Below are positions 1 to 7,857 of a stretch of 64,000 nucleotides of DNA, piece after piece (the stretch's first letter is position 1; each line of letters opens with the position of its first letter). The position numbers and the translations under genes were made by a program. The notes beneath the pieces are model-generated. The model was not told where the DNA came from. It made no database searches and saw only the letters and a program-made list of their open reading frames with translations. The stretch is from assembly GCF_001687545.1 (NCBI RefSeq), contig NZ_CP016545.1, positions 248,001-312,000 on the forward strand, written 5' to 3'. Origin of the DNA: Paraurantiacibacter namhicola. Lineage in GTDB: Bacteria; Pseudomonadota; Alphaproteobacteria; Sphingomonadales; Sphingomonadaceae.

Positions 1-1
1 C

Positions 2-1468
2 CTGCAAGCGAGCGACGAGCGCCCCGCCCTGCTGGACAGGCTGCTGCCGGACATGGGCGGCCACGGCGCGCTGACGGATCTGCTCGGCCGCGCGCTGGTT
101 CCTTCGCCTCCCACCGAACGCCAGGGCGGCGGCTATATCGCGGCAGGCTACGATGCGGCGCTGGACGAGCTGCGCGATGTCTCCGGCAATGCGCGCCGCG
201 CCATCGCCGCGCTGGAAGGCCGCTACCGCGAGGAGACGGACACCCCCTCGCTGAAGATCAAGCATAACGGCGTGCTCGGCTATTTCATCGAAGTCCCGGC
301 CAAGCACGGCGACAAGCTGATGGCCGCGGACAGCGGCTTCACCCATCGCCAGACCATGGCCAATGCGGTGCGTTTCAACTCCCTGAAACTGCACGAGGAG
401 GCGAGCCGCATCTCCGAGGCGGGCGGGCGGGCCCTGGCAGCGGAAGAGGCGCATTTCGAGGAGCTGGTCGAGGCCGTCGTGACCGCGCGGCAGGCGATTG
501 CCGCCACGGCAGCGGCGCTGGCCCGGCTGGACGTCGGCGCAGGACAGGCGGAACGCGCGGCGGAAGGCGGCTGGGCACGGCCGGAGATCGCCGAAGCGCG
601 CTGCCTGGAAATCGAAGGCGGGCGCCATCCGGTGGTGGAAGCGGCGCTGGCGAAGTCCGGCGAGCGCTTCGTCGCCAACGATTGCACCTTGGGCGAGACC
701 GACCGGCTATGGCTGATCGGCGGGCCGAACATGGGCGGCAAATCCACCTTCCTGCGCCAGAACGCGCTGATCGTGCTGCTGGCACAGGCGGGCGGCTATG
801 TGCCCGCCAGCCGCGCGAAGATCGGGCTGGTGGACCGGCTCTTCAGCCGCGTCGGCGCATCGGACAACCTCGCCCGCGGACGCTCCACCTTCATGGTCGA
901 GATGGTCGAAACCGCCGCCATCCTGAGCCAGGCGACGGAGGACAGCTTCGTCATACTGGACGAGGTCGGGCGCGGGACCTCCACCTATGACGGGCTGGCG
1001 CTGGCCTGGGCCGTGGTCGAAGCGGTGCACGAGACGAACCGGGCTCGCTGCCTGTTCGCCACGCATTACCACGAACTGAGCCGGCTGGCCGAAACCTGCG
1101 ACAGCCTTTCACTGCACCACGTCCGTGCGCGCGAATGGAAGGGCGAGCTGGTGCTGCTGCACGAGCTGGCGGAAGGGCCGGCGGACCGGTCCTACGGCCT
1201 GGCCGTGGCCAAGCTGGCTGGTGTGCCGCAGCCCGTGGTCAAGCGCGCGAAGTCTGTCCTCGACAAGCTTGAAAAAGGCCGCGCCGAGACCGGCGGGCTT
1301 GCCGCCGGGCTTGGCGAATTGCCGCTTTTCGCCGCTGCCGCCGAGGCGGAGGAGGAAGAGTGCGACCTGCTGCGCGAGAAGCTCAGCGCCACCGATGTGG
1401 ACGCGCTTTCCCCGCGCGAGGCGCTGGAGCTGCTGTATGAGCTGAAGCGCGAAGCGGGAACGGGCTGA
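2..1468 (+). CDS. mutS: DNA mismatch repair protein MutS, C-terminal part
   Basis: Partial gene; the reading frame is open from the first base of the window, so the N-terminal mismatch-binding and connector domains lie upstream. About 488 residues remain, covering the clamp/lever region and the ABC-type ATPase. The Walker A motif GGPNMGGKST and the signature DEVGRGTSTYDGLA are intact, followed by FATHYHEL and the helix-turn-helix C-terminus. MutS binds mismatches in the cytoplasm and uses ATP to license MutL. It ends in TGA with 22 bases to the next gene on the same strand. Identification is firm from motifs. Confidence 0.97.
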   Translation: MQASDERPALLDRLLPDMGGHGALTDLLGRALVPSPPTERQGGGYIAAGYDAALDELRDVSGNARRAIAALEGRYREETDTPSLKIKHNGVLGYFIEVPAKHGDKLMAADSGFTHRQTMANAVRFNSLKLHEEASRISEAGGRALAAEEAHFEELVEAVVTARQAIAATAAALARLDVGAGQAERAAEGGWARPEIAEARCLEIEGGRHPVVEAALAKSGERFVANDCTLGETDRLWLIGGPNMGGKSTFLRQNALIVLLAQAGGYVPASRAKIGLVDRLFSRVGASDNLARGRSTFMVEMVETAAILSQATEDSFVILDEVGRGTSTYDGLALAWAVVEAVHETNRARCLFATHYHELSRLAETCDSLSLHHVRAREWKGELVLLHELAEGPADRSYGLAVAKLAGVPQPVVKRAKSVLDKLEKGRAETGGLAAGLGELPLFAAAAEAEEEECDLLREKLSATDVDALSPREALELLYELKREAGTG

Positions 1469-1490
1469 GCCGCGCGGGCATTACCTTACA

Positions 1491-1904
1491 ATGGCAGAAA
1501 ATCCCGACCCCGCGTCCGACACCGACAAGAGCACGAAATGGGCGGAGGACCGGACCGATTGGGCCGAGGACCGCACCATCATGGCGCTGGAGCGAACCTT
1601 TGCCGGCTGGATGCGCACCGCCTTCGCGGCCATCGCCATCGGCATCGGCTTTCGCGCCCTATTTGGCGAGTTCGAGCCACCATGGCTGGCCAAGGCCATC
1701 GCGACGATGTTCATCACGCTGGCGATCGTTTTTGCGCTGGGCGCAGAGCGGCGGGCCTGCCGGGCCTTCACCCGGCTTTCCAGCCACGCAGTGGACTCGC
1801 CCAAGCTGCCCAATATCAAGCTGATCGCTTATGCGATCTCCGCCGGGGCGGCCCTGCTGATCGTGGCGCTATGGGTGCTGAATGACGGACAGATTGCCGC
1901 CTGA
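1491..1904 (+). CDS. DUF202 (YidH-like) inner-membrane protein
   Basis: 137 residues. A hydrophilic, charged N-terminus (about residues 1-30) is followed by the family hallmark (MALERTFAGWMRT) and three membrane segments at roughly 38-56, 66-85 and 110-130. This matches the DUF202/YidH layout, whose biochemical function is not established. It follows mutS by 22 bases on the same strand and may be cotranscribed. The start ATG is preceded by a run without a strong Shine-Dalgarno sequence, so the exact N-terminus is moderately sure. Confidence 0.8.
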   Translation: MAENPDPASDTDKSTKWAEDRTDWAEDRTIMALERTFAGWMRTAFAAIAIGIGFRALFGEFEPPWLAKAIATMFITLAIVFALGAERRACRAFTRLSSHAVDSPKLPNIKLIAYAISAGAALLIVALWVLNDGQIAA

Positions 1905-1913
1905 CGATCCGCT

Positions 1914-2276
1914 CTAGTCCTTCGGGGCTGCTTCGCCGTCGGAGGGCAGGTCGCGGTCGATCTTGTTCGCTTCGCCATACTTGCCGGCATTGTCATCCAT
2001 GTTCGGCTCACCGCTGTAAGCGTCCATGTCGATCCGGCCGGAGCTTTCCATGTCGCGCATGTGGTCGACAAGATCCTGCGTGGAATCGCCCATCAGGCCG
2101 GAGCTGTTCGGAGACTTCGTGCTTTCGGTCGGGCTGCCGGTCTCTTCGGTCAGCGCCTGTGCCTGCGCGGCAACTTCCTGCGCCTGGCTGCGGTGATCGT
2201 CCTGCTCGTCATTGTGCAGTTCCGGCGCCTGGTCAGCCATGCGCTGTTCTTTCGATTCCGGGTTCGTATCACTCAT
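1914..2276 (-). CDS. hypothetical acidic hydrophilic protein
   Basis: 120 residues with no membrane segment or signal peptide, rich in Asp, Glu, Ser, Asn and Gln and almost without hydrophobic stretches, so probably largely disordered and cytoplasmic. I do not recognise a family. It converges with the DUF202 gene (9 bases between stops), and a 53-base gap separates it from the adenosyltransferase upstream on the same strand. Codon use looks like its neighbours. The gene is supported mainly by position and the clean start with an AGGAG-like sequence just upstream (complement of 2281-2290). Confidence 0.6.
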   Translation of the reverse strand: MSDTNPESKEQRMADQAPELHNDEQDDHRSQAQEVAAQAQALTEETGSPTESTKSPNSSGLMGDSTQDLVDHMRDMESSGRIDMDAYSGEPNMDDNAGKYGEANKIDRDLPSDGEAAPKD

Positions 2277-2329
2277 CGGGAGTCTCCTTTCCCCGTCAAC
2301 GGGCAGGAGACAGGCCGCGTTCCCGCATA

Positions 2330-2893
2330 TTAGCGGTTTGCGCCCGGTACCCAGAGCGGATCGCCGCCCTGCGCAGCATTTACGGCGCGGGAGAGAACGA
2401 AGAGGTAATCCGAAAGCCGGTTGATATAGGCAAGGGCAGCCGGATTGACCGGCTCCGACGCAGCAAGCTCCGCCATCGCCCGTTCGGCCCGCCGGACCGT
2501 GCCGCGTGCGATATGCAGGCGCCCCGCGCCCTCGCTGCCGCCCGGCAGGATGAAGCTGGTCAGCGGCTCGAGATTTTCGTTGAGCGCATCGATCGCCTGC
2601 TCCAGCCAGTCCACCTGCGACTGCACGATGCGCAGCACCATTTCGGACGGCGCAAAGTCGTCTCCCGGGGTCGCAAGGTCCGCGCCCAGGTCGAACAGAT
2701 CGTTCTGGATGCGGGTTAGGGCCTCGGCATGATCCTGCGCGGCGAGCAGGGCGAGGCCGAGCGCGGCATTCGCCTCGTCCACCACGCCGATCGCGTCCAT
2801 GCGCGGGCAGAATTTCGCCACCCGGCTGCCATCGACGAGGCCACTGGTGCCGTCATCGCCGGTGCGGGTGTAAATCTTGTTGAGTTTTACCAT
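2330..2893 (-). CDS. PduO-type ATP:cob(I)alamin adenosyltransferase
   Basis: 187 residues starting MVKLNKIYTRTGDDGTSG, the ATP-binding signature of the PduO family. It transfers the adenosyl group of ATP to cob(I)alamin, giving adenosylcobalamin for cobalamin-dependent enzymes. The conserved arginine-rich C-terminal helix (RGTVRRAERAM) and YINRLSDYLFVLSR are present. The open frame continues upstream, but the upstream part is low-complexity shadow of the HIG1 gene, so the start at 2893 is chosen by family alignment. It lies 19 bases downstream of the HIG1-like gene on the same strand. Confidence 0.92.
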   Translation of the reverse strand: MVKLNKIYTRTGDDGTSGLVDGSRVAKFCPRMDAIGVVDEANAALGLALLAAQDHAEALTRIQNDLFDLGADLATPGDDFAPSEMVLRIVQSQVDWLEQAIDALNENLEPLTSFILPGGSEGAGRLHIARGTVRRAERAMAELAASEPVNPAALAYINRLSDYLFVLSRAVNAAQGGDPLWVPGANR

Positions 2894-2912
2894 CGGCCGG
2901 GCGCAGCGCCGA

Positions 2913-3140
2913 TCAGCTGGCCATGGCGAGGATGATCGCCACAACCACGATGGCCAGTGCCTGGTACTTGATGCGCGCGAACATCGCCTGGTTCTGCTTC
3001 GTCTGGTTGGCATGCATGCGCTCGTCCCCTTCCTCCAGGTCCATCTTGGTGGACTGCAGGAACGCGACGATGCCGCGCACGAGCGCGACGACGACCATGA
3101 CCATGAGGAAGACGAGGACGATGATGAGGACTGTCTGCAT
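2913..3140 (-). CDS. HIG1-domain small membrane protein
   Basis: 75 residues with two membrane helices (about 3-27 and 58-74) joined by a charged loop. The sequence QAMFARIKYQALAI matches the HIG1 motif (Q-x2-M-x2-R-x3-Q). HIG1 proteins in alphaproteobacteria and mitochondria associate with respiratory supercomplexes; that role here is inference from family. It sits 4 bases downstream of the GluQRS stop on the same strand, so the three genes gluQ, HIG1 and adenosyltransferase probably form one transcript. Confidence 0.75.
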   Translation of the reverse strand: MQTVLIIVLVFLMVMVVVALVRGIVAFLQSTKMDLEEGDERMHANQTKQNQAMFARIKYQALAIVVVAIILAMAS

Positions 3141-3144
3141 GGCG

Positions 3145-4002
3145 TCAAGATAGGGAGGGTGAGAGGCTTATTCCAGAGGGGAAGCGGCCCGCCCTGATAT
3201 CGGCCGCCAGTGCGGGGCCATCCTCCCCCGCCAGCCGCCTTTCGGACAGCCCGAAACCCGCTGCGCCAGAGCCGCGCCGCTTCGCCAGTTTCTGTCCGTC
3301 CGGCTCCACCAGCAGCGCGTGGTGATGCCAGCGCGGCACGGGCAGGCTGAGCAGTTCCTGCAGCAAGCGGTGCACATGGGTGGCGGCAAATAGGTCCGAT
3401 CCGCGCGTCACCAGCGTCACCCCATCCGCCGCATCGTCCAGCGTGGCGGCAAGATGGTAGCTGGCCGGCGTAGCGGCATCCTTGCGGACCAGCACGACAT
3501 CGCCGAGCAGCCCTGGCTGCGCCTCCTGCTCTCCGGCCAGCTCGTCCGACCAGGTCAGCGCGCCGGTCCGGCTGACGGCTTCATCGACATCCAGCCGCCA
3601 TGCGAACGGCCCCTCGCCGACAGGGCCGCGCGTCCGGCAGGTTCCGGGATAAAGCGGCGCGCCCATGGGATCGGTCTGCGTCGCGGCGGCGGCAATGTCG
3701 GCGCGGGTGCAGGAACAGGGATACAGCAAGCCTTCCCCGCGCAGCGTCTCCGCCGCCGCCTCGTAAGCTTCGATACGTGTGGACTGCGCTGCGACCTCTT
3801 CCCATTCCAGCCCCAGCCACGCCAGGTCGGCGCGGAATTGCTCAGGCAGTTCGGACCGCGAACGGCCGCCGTCGATATCCTCGATCCGCAACAGGAAGCG
3901 GCCGGCCCGCGCCGCCACCAGGTCATGTGCCACGATGGCGCTGTAAGCATGGCCGAGGTGCAGCGGGCCGTTGGGGCTGGGGGCGAAGCGGGTGATCGTC
4001 AC
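3145..4002 (-). CDS. gluQ: tRNA glutamyl-Q(34) synthetase GluQRS
   Basis: 285 residues, the length of the glutamyl-tRNA synthetase paralogue lacking the anticodon-binding domain. It activates glutamate and attaches it to queuosine at position 34 of tRNA-Asp. Visible motifs are FAPSPNGPLHLGHAYSA (HIGH-like), the zinc-ligand pattern with CSC near residue 95 and a later YPGTC, and LAKRRGS (KMSKS-like). The start codon is GTG. A queuosine-pathway gene (queC, 33655-34353) also lies in this window, so the substrate modification is plausible in this organism. Confidence 0.93.
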   Translation of the reverse strand: MTITRFAPSPNGPLHLGHAYSAIVAHDLVAARAGRFLLRIEDIDGGRSRSELPEQFRADLAWLGLEWEEVAAQSTRIEAYEAAAETLRGEGLLYPCSCTRADIAAAATQTDPMGAPLYPGTCRTRGPVGEGPFAWRLDVDEAVSRTGALTWSDELAGEQEAQPGLLGDVVLVRKDAATPASYHLAATLDDAADGVTLVTRGSDLFAATHVHRLLQELLSLPVPRWHHHALLVEPDGQKLAKRRGSGAAGFGLSERRLAGEDGPALAADIRAGRFPSGISLSPSLS

Positions 4003-4124
4003 GCAGGCTTCCTAGCGCAAATGCGGGGACAGCAAGTGGAAAGCTGTGGATTGCCTGCGCGTAACCGGGTTGACGCAATGCCGTGCAAATGGTGACCTGC
4101 CGTCAATCGGGAGGGAGCCGCGAC

Positions 4125-4733
4125 GTGTTCAAGGCCGATCTGATCGAAAGGGCCGCAAACTTCCGCTCCATGGCGGAGGATCCCGAACGCACGCTGGAAA
4201 GCTGCCCGGCGCTGGTCCTGAACGCCGATTACACCCCGCTATCCTATTACCCGCTCTCGCTCTGGCCTTGGCAGACCGCGATCAAGGCGGTGTTCCTGGA
4301 GCGGGTGGACATCATCGCCAGTTACGACCGGGCGGTGCATTCGCAGAGCCTCGACATGAAAGTGCCCAGCGTCATCGCGCTGCGGCAATATGTGAAGCCG
4401 AGTGAATTTCCCGCCTTCACGCGCTTCAACCTGTTCCTGCGTGACCGCTTCTCCTGCCAGTTCTGCGGCAGCCAGCAGCATTTGACCTTCGACCATGTCG
4501 TGCCCCGAAGACTGGGCGGCAAGACGACGTGGGAGAATATCGCCACCGCTTGCGCACCCTGCAACATGAAGAAAGGCGGGCGCACGCCGCAGCAAGCCGG
4601 CATGCAGCTCTACACAAGGCCCATCCGCCCGACGCACTGGCAGCTGCAACAGCAGGGCCGCGGCTTCCCGCCGAACTTCCTGCACGAAACCTGGCGCGAC
4701 TGGCTTTACTGGGACATCGAGCTGGAGGCCTAA
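4125..4733 (+). CDS. HNH endonuclease family protein
   Basis: 203 residues from a GTG start at 4125, chosen because GGGAGGGAG at 4109-4117 gives a good ribosome site 7 bases upstream and the family begins with this FKADLIERA segment; a longer ATG start at 4083 is less likely. The C-terminal half holds the HNH fold: CQFCGSQQHLTFDHVVP, then ENIATACAPCNMKKG with paired CxxC zinc sites. The N-terminal half (LVLNADYTPLSYYPLSLWPW) is the conserved alphaproteobacterial partner region. It is chromosomal and widely conserved; its substrate is unknown. Confidence 0.85.
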   Translation: MFKADLIERAANFRSMAEDPERTLESCPALVLNADYTPLSYYPLSLWPWQTAIKAVFLERVDIIASYDRAVHSQSLDMKVPSVIALRQYVKPSEFPAFTRFNLFLRDRFSCQFCGSQQHLTFDHVVPRRLGGKTTWENIATACAPCNMKKGGRTPQQAGMQLYTRPIRPTHWQLQQQGRGFPPNFLHETWRDWLYWDIELEA

Positions 4734-4742
4734 GCCGAATAC

Positions 4743-5321
4743 ATGGGTTCGTTTCTTGAAATCATGGGCAATGCCGACACCCTTAGTGCTGTGGCGGCGG
4801 GGTCCGTAGGGGCGCTGATCGGATTGATTGGCGTTGTCTGGGTAGCGAAAAGCAATTCCGCCGCTCAGACGGAGCTCAATATTTGGAACACCACCCTCGA
4901 TCTGCAAAAAGAATTCAATAGCCGTGCAATGCAAGATGATCGCAGGACGGCAATGGATGCAATTTTGCGCTATCCAAAGATTAAATTGGAAGTCGGCGAA
5001 GAGAAAAAATTCAAAAGCCTTAGTCGAGACGATTTGGATGCAATCTGGTCAGTGGCAGACTTTTATTATCGTCTCTCTTTGTTGGCGCGTAAAAATCGCG
5101 TCAAAAAAGACTATATTCCACGGGCATTCGGCCAAACTTTTGTTTGGTATATGACTGCGTATTTCGATGATTATGAAGACGGTCCAGCAGAAGAAATTGC
5201 TAAAGAACTACGCTGGCTAAAAAGCCAGATCATAGGTGAGTATTCCAATACGGAAGAGAGAGCAGCATTGGACCGTTGGGCATCGGCTGCGATCGTGAAG
5301 GCAGCAGAGACGGATCGTTAA
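4743..5321 (+). CDS. hypothetical membrane-anchored protein, AT-rich
   Basis: 192 residues. One membrane helix lies at about 14-35, followed by a long charged, mostly helical cytoplasmic region (LNIWNTTLDLQKEFNS, then DAIWSVADFYYRLSLLAR). The layout recalls DUF4760-type proteins, but I cannot confirm the family. Base composition is strikingly different from both neighbours: from about 4830 to 5300 codons use A and T freely (AAA, AAT, TTT, ATT), which is rare elsewhere in the window. This points to recent horizontal acquisition. It is 9 bases after the HNH gene, and its stop overlaps the kynU stop by 4 bases. Confidence 0.7.
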   Translation: MGSFLEIMGNADTLSAVAAGSVGALIGLIGVVWVAKSNSAAQTELNIWNTTLDLQKEFNSRAMQDDRRTAMDAILRYPKIKLEVGEEKKFKSLSRDDLDAIWSVADFYYRLSLLARKNRVKKDYIPRAFGQTFVWYMTAYFDDYEDGPAEEIAKELRWLKSQIIGEYSNTEERAALDRWASAAIVKAAETDR

Positions 5322-6550
5322 GTCACCGCCGCCCTTTGCATGAACTCGTCACGCTCCCACTCGCCGGTCTGCAGGATTTCGCCCAGCGCTTCCGCGGCGC
5401 GGTAGCAATCTTCGTAGCGGATGTAGGCAGGCGCGAGGCCGAGGCGCAGGATGTCCGGATCGCGGAAATCGCCGATGATGCCGCGCGCGATCAGGGCCTG
5501 GCTGAGGGCATAGGCGTTCTCGTGGCGGAAACTGAGCTGGCTGCCGCGCTGCGCCGGGTCGGCTGGGCTGATGCAGGGCAGGTCCGGGGCGAAATGGGCG
5601 ATGGCGCGGCGCAGGAACTCTGAAAGCCCGCGCGATTTTTCGACCAGACGGTCCATGCCGATCTCTGCCACCAGTTCCACGCCCTGCTCCAGCGCGGACA
5701 GACCCAATACGGGCGGCGTGCCCGCCAGCATCCGCTCCATCCCGGGCGCAGGGCGGTAATCGTCCTCGAAGGCAAAGGGTGCGGCATGGCCGAACCAGCC
5801 GGTCAGCGGCTGGCCCATCGTGTCGTGATGGCGCTCGGCCGCATAGGCGAATGCTGGCGCGCCGGGGCCGCCGTTGAGGTATTTGTAGCCGCAGCCGACC
5901 GCGAAATCGGCACCCGCCGCATTCAGCTGCACCGGCACAGCGCCGGTCGAATGGGAAAGGTCCCACAGCACCAGCGCGCCCGCTTCATGCGCCGCCTTCG
6001 TCAGCGCGGCCATGTCGAACATCTCGCCGGTCTTGTAATGCACATGGGTGAGCATCAGCAGGGCGACATCATCGTCCAGCGCATCGACCAGCCGTGCACG
6101 CTCCGCCAGGCGCCGCTCTGCCAGCCCCTGCGCTTCCAGCCCGGCGATCATGTAGAGGTCGGTCGGAAAATTGCCCGGCTCGCTCAGCACCACCTTCCGG
6201 CCGGGACGCATCTGCAGCGCCGCGGCTATCAGCTTGAATAGGTTCACGCTGGTGGAATCGCAGGCGATGACCTCGTGCGGTTGCGCGCCGATCAGCGGGG
6301 CGATCTTGCCGCCCACGCGCTGCGGCAAATTCACCCAGTCCGCCGTGTTCCAGCTGCGGATCAGCCCCTCGCCCCATTGCTTGCGGACCACCTCGCCCAG
6401 ATGCGCCGCCGTGCGCAGCGGCAGGGCGCCAAGTGAATTGCCATCGAGGTAAATGACACCCGGCGGCAGGTCGAACTGCCCGCGATAGCCCGCAATGGCA
6501 TCGCCCGCATCAAGCTCGCGCGCGGATTGCAGCAGCGTAGTGTCGGTCAA
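5318..6550 (-). CDS. kynU: kynureninase
   Basis: 410 residues, PLP-dependent, cleaving kynurenine to anthranilate and alanine in tryptophan catabolism. The cofactor lysine is in GCGYKYLNGGPG (Lys223), with WDLSHSTGA (Asp197) supporting the pyridine nitrogen and YLDGNSLG near residue 34. The start is TTG at 6550, overlapping the TGA of kynA (6547-6549), so translation is coupled; no better start exists before the conserved N-terminus. An arylformamidase gene (kynB), the step between KynA and KynU, is not in the window. Confidence 0.95.
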   Translation of the reverse strand: MTDTTLLQSARELDAGDAIAGYRGQFDLPPGVIYLDGNSLGALPLRTAAHLGEVVRKQWGEGLIRSWNTADWVNLPQRVGGKIAPLIGAQPHEVIACDSTSVNLFKLIAAALQMRPGRKVVLSEPGNFPTDLYMIAGLEAQGLAERRLAERARLVDALDDDVALLMLTHVHYKTGEMFDMAALTKAAHEAGALVLWDLSHSTGAVPVQLNAAGADFAVGCGYKYLNGGPGAPAFAYAAERHHDTMGQPLTGWFGHAAPFAFEDDYRPAPGMERMLAGTPPVLGLSALEQGVELVAEIGMDRLVEKSRGLSEFLRRAIAHFAPDLPCISPADPAQRGSQLSFRHENAYALSQALIARGIIGDFRDPDILRLGLAPAYIRYEDCYRAAEALGEILQTGEWERDEFMQRAAVT

Positions 6551-7341
6551 ATCTCCGTCCTCACCGCCAGCAATTCGGGGAAGAAGCCCAGCTTTAGCAC
6601 GCTTTCGAGGTAGGGCACGCCCGCCGTGCCGCCCGTACCGCGCTTGAAGCCGATAATCCGCTCCACCGTCTTTAGGTGCCCGAAGCGCCAGCGCTGGAAA
6701 TGGTATTCCAGGTCCACCAGCTTTTCGGCCAGCTCGTAAAGGTCCCAGTATTCATCCGGCTGGCGATAGACCTGCGCCCAGGCCTGCGTCACTTCCGGGA
6801 TCGCCTCGTGCGGGCCGGCAAGATCGCCCTTCACCAGCCCGTCCGGGATGCTGAAACCGCGCCGCCGCATCAGGCGCAGGACTTCGCCGTAAAGGCTCGG
6901 CCGCTCCAGCTCGGCGCGCAGCTTTGCCGCCACGTCGGGCGTTGCCTCGTGCATCGTCACCATGTCCGGGTTGCGGCCGCCCAGCATGAATTCCATCAGC
7001 CGGTATTGCGCGGACTGGAAGCCGCTGGAGCCGCCAAGGTGCGGACGGATCAGCGAATAATCGTGCGGGGTCATCGTGCTGAGCACGTCCCAGCTGGAAA
7101 TCAGCTGGTTCTGAGCCCGCGCCACGCGCGCCAGCATCTTGAAGGCCGGGCTCAGCTCATCCGCGATGATCAGATCGCGCGCGGCGGAAAGCTCGTGCAG
7201 GCACAGCTTAAGCCACAGCTCGCTGGCCTGGTGGACGATGATGAAGAGAAATTCGTCATGCGCGTCCGATGCCGGATGCTGCGCAGACAGGACCCGGTCG
7301 AGGTCCAAGTAGCTTGAATAGGTAACGTCGCCATTCGCCAT
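6547..7341 (-). CDS. kynA: tryptophan 2,3-dioxygenase
   Basis: 264 residues, the usual bacterial length. It is a haem enzyme opening the indole ring of L-tryptophan to N-formylkynurenine. The N-terminal HDEFLFIIVHQASELWLK and the C-terminal FGHLKTVERIIGFKRGTGG contain the family signatures; His222 in the latter is the expected haem ligand. It is the first gene of a kynA-kynU operon. The start ATG at 7341 fits the family N-terminus (TYSSYLDLDRVLSAQ). Confidence 0.96.
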   Translation of the reverse strand: MANGDVTYSSYLDLDRVLSAQHPASDAHDEFLFIIVHQASELWLKLCLHELSAARDLIIADELSPAFKMLARVARAQNQLISSWDVLSTMTPHDYSLIRPHLGGSSGFQSAQYRLMEFMLGGRNPDMVTMHEATPDVAAKLRAELERPSLYGEVLRLMRRRGFSIPDGLVKGDLAGPHEAIPEVTQAWAQVYRQPDEYWDLYELAEKLVDLEYHFQRWRFGHLKTVERIIGFKRGTGGTAGVPYLESVLKLGFFPELLAVRTEI

Positions 7342-7376
7342 GCCGGGGGCTTACGCGAGAGCGGTTGCAAATGGAA

Positions 7377-7838
7377 CTATTGCTCGATCACCTGCGTGGC
7401 GGGGTGATGCTTGTCGAGATGCGCCTTCACGATCCGCAGGTTCTTGCTGTTGGAGCGATAGAGGAAGTCGAACAGGTCGCCTGCAAGCGGGACCGCGCCC
7501 ACTGCGCTGTCCACGGCGATATTGCCGGCCATGCGCAGAAGCTTCCATTTCGGCAGGCCCAGATTGCGCGCTTCCCACACGATATAGGCGCCCATGGCCG
7601 CGGTGATGAAATCGCCCACCACCGGGATGAGGCCCGCGATCGCGTCCAAGCCCACGGGCCGGTTGATACCGGGGATGACGAAGCTGCGTTCCAGCACCTT
7701 TTCCATCGCCTCTATCCGGCGGCGGATGCTTTGCGGATCATTGCCCAGCGGCAGGTCGAAGCCGTCTCTGCCTTCCATGGCGGGTCCGGCCTGCATCGGG
7801 CGGGGCCGGGCGGGGCGGGGCTTTTGCGGGTCTTCCAT
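7377..7838 (-). CDS. DUF4112 domain protein
   Basis: 153 residues from the ATG at 7838, which has AGGAGC a few bases upstream (complement of 7843-7852); the open frame extends further but overlaps the upstream lipoprotein gene. The core GLIPVVGDFITAAMGAYIVWEA and GAVPLAGDLFDFLYRSN is the glycine/proline-rich repeated motif of DUF4112, a predicted membrane-associated family of unknown function. An N-terminal proline/arginine-rich tail (residues 1-20) precedes it. It is 19 bases downstream of the solute-binding lipoprotein and probably cotranscribed. Confidence 0.8.
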   Translation of the reverse strand: MEDPQKPRPARPRPMQAGPAMEGRDGFDLPLGNDPQSIRRRIEAMEKVLERSFVIPGINRPVGLDAIAGLIPVVGDFITAAMGAYIVWEARNLGLPKWKLLRMAGNIAVDSAVGAVPLAGDLFDFLYRSNSKNLRIVKAHLDKHHPATQVIEQ

Positions 7839-7857
7839 CGGGCAGCTCCTTCCGGTG

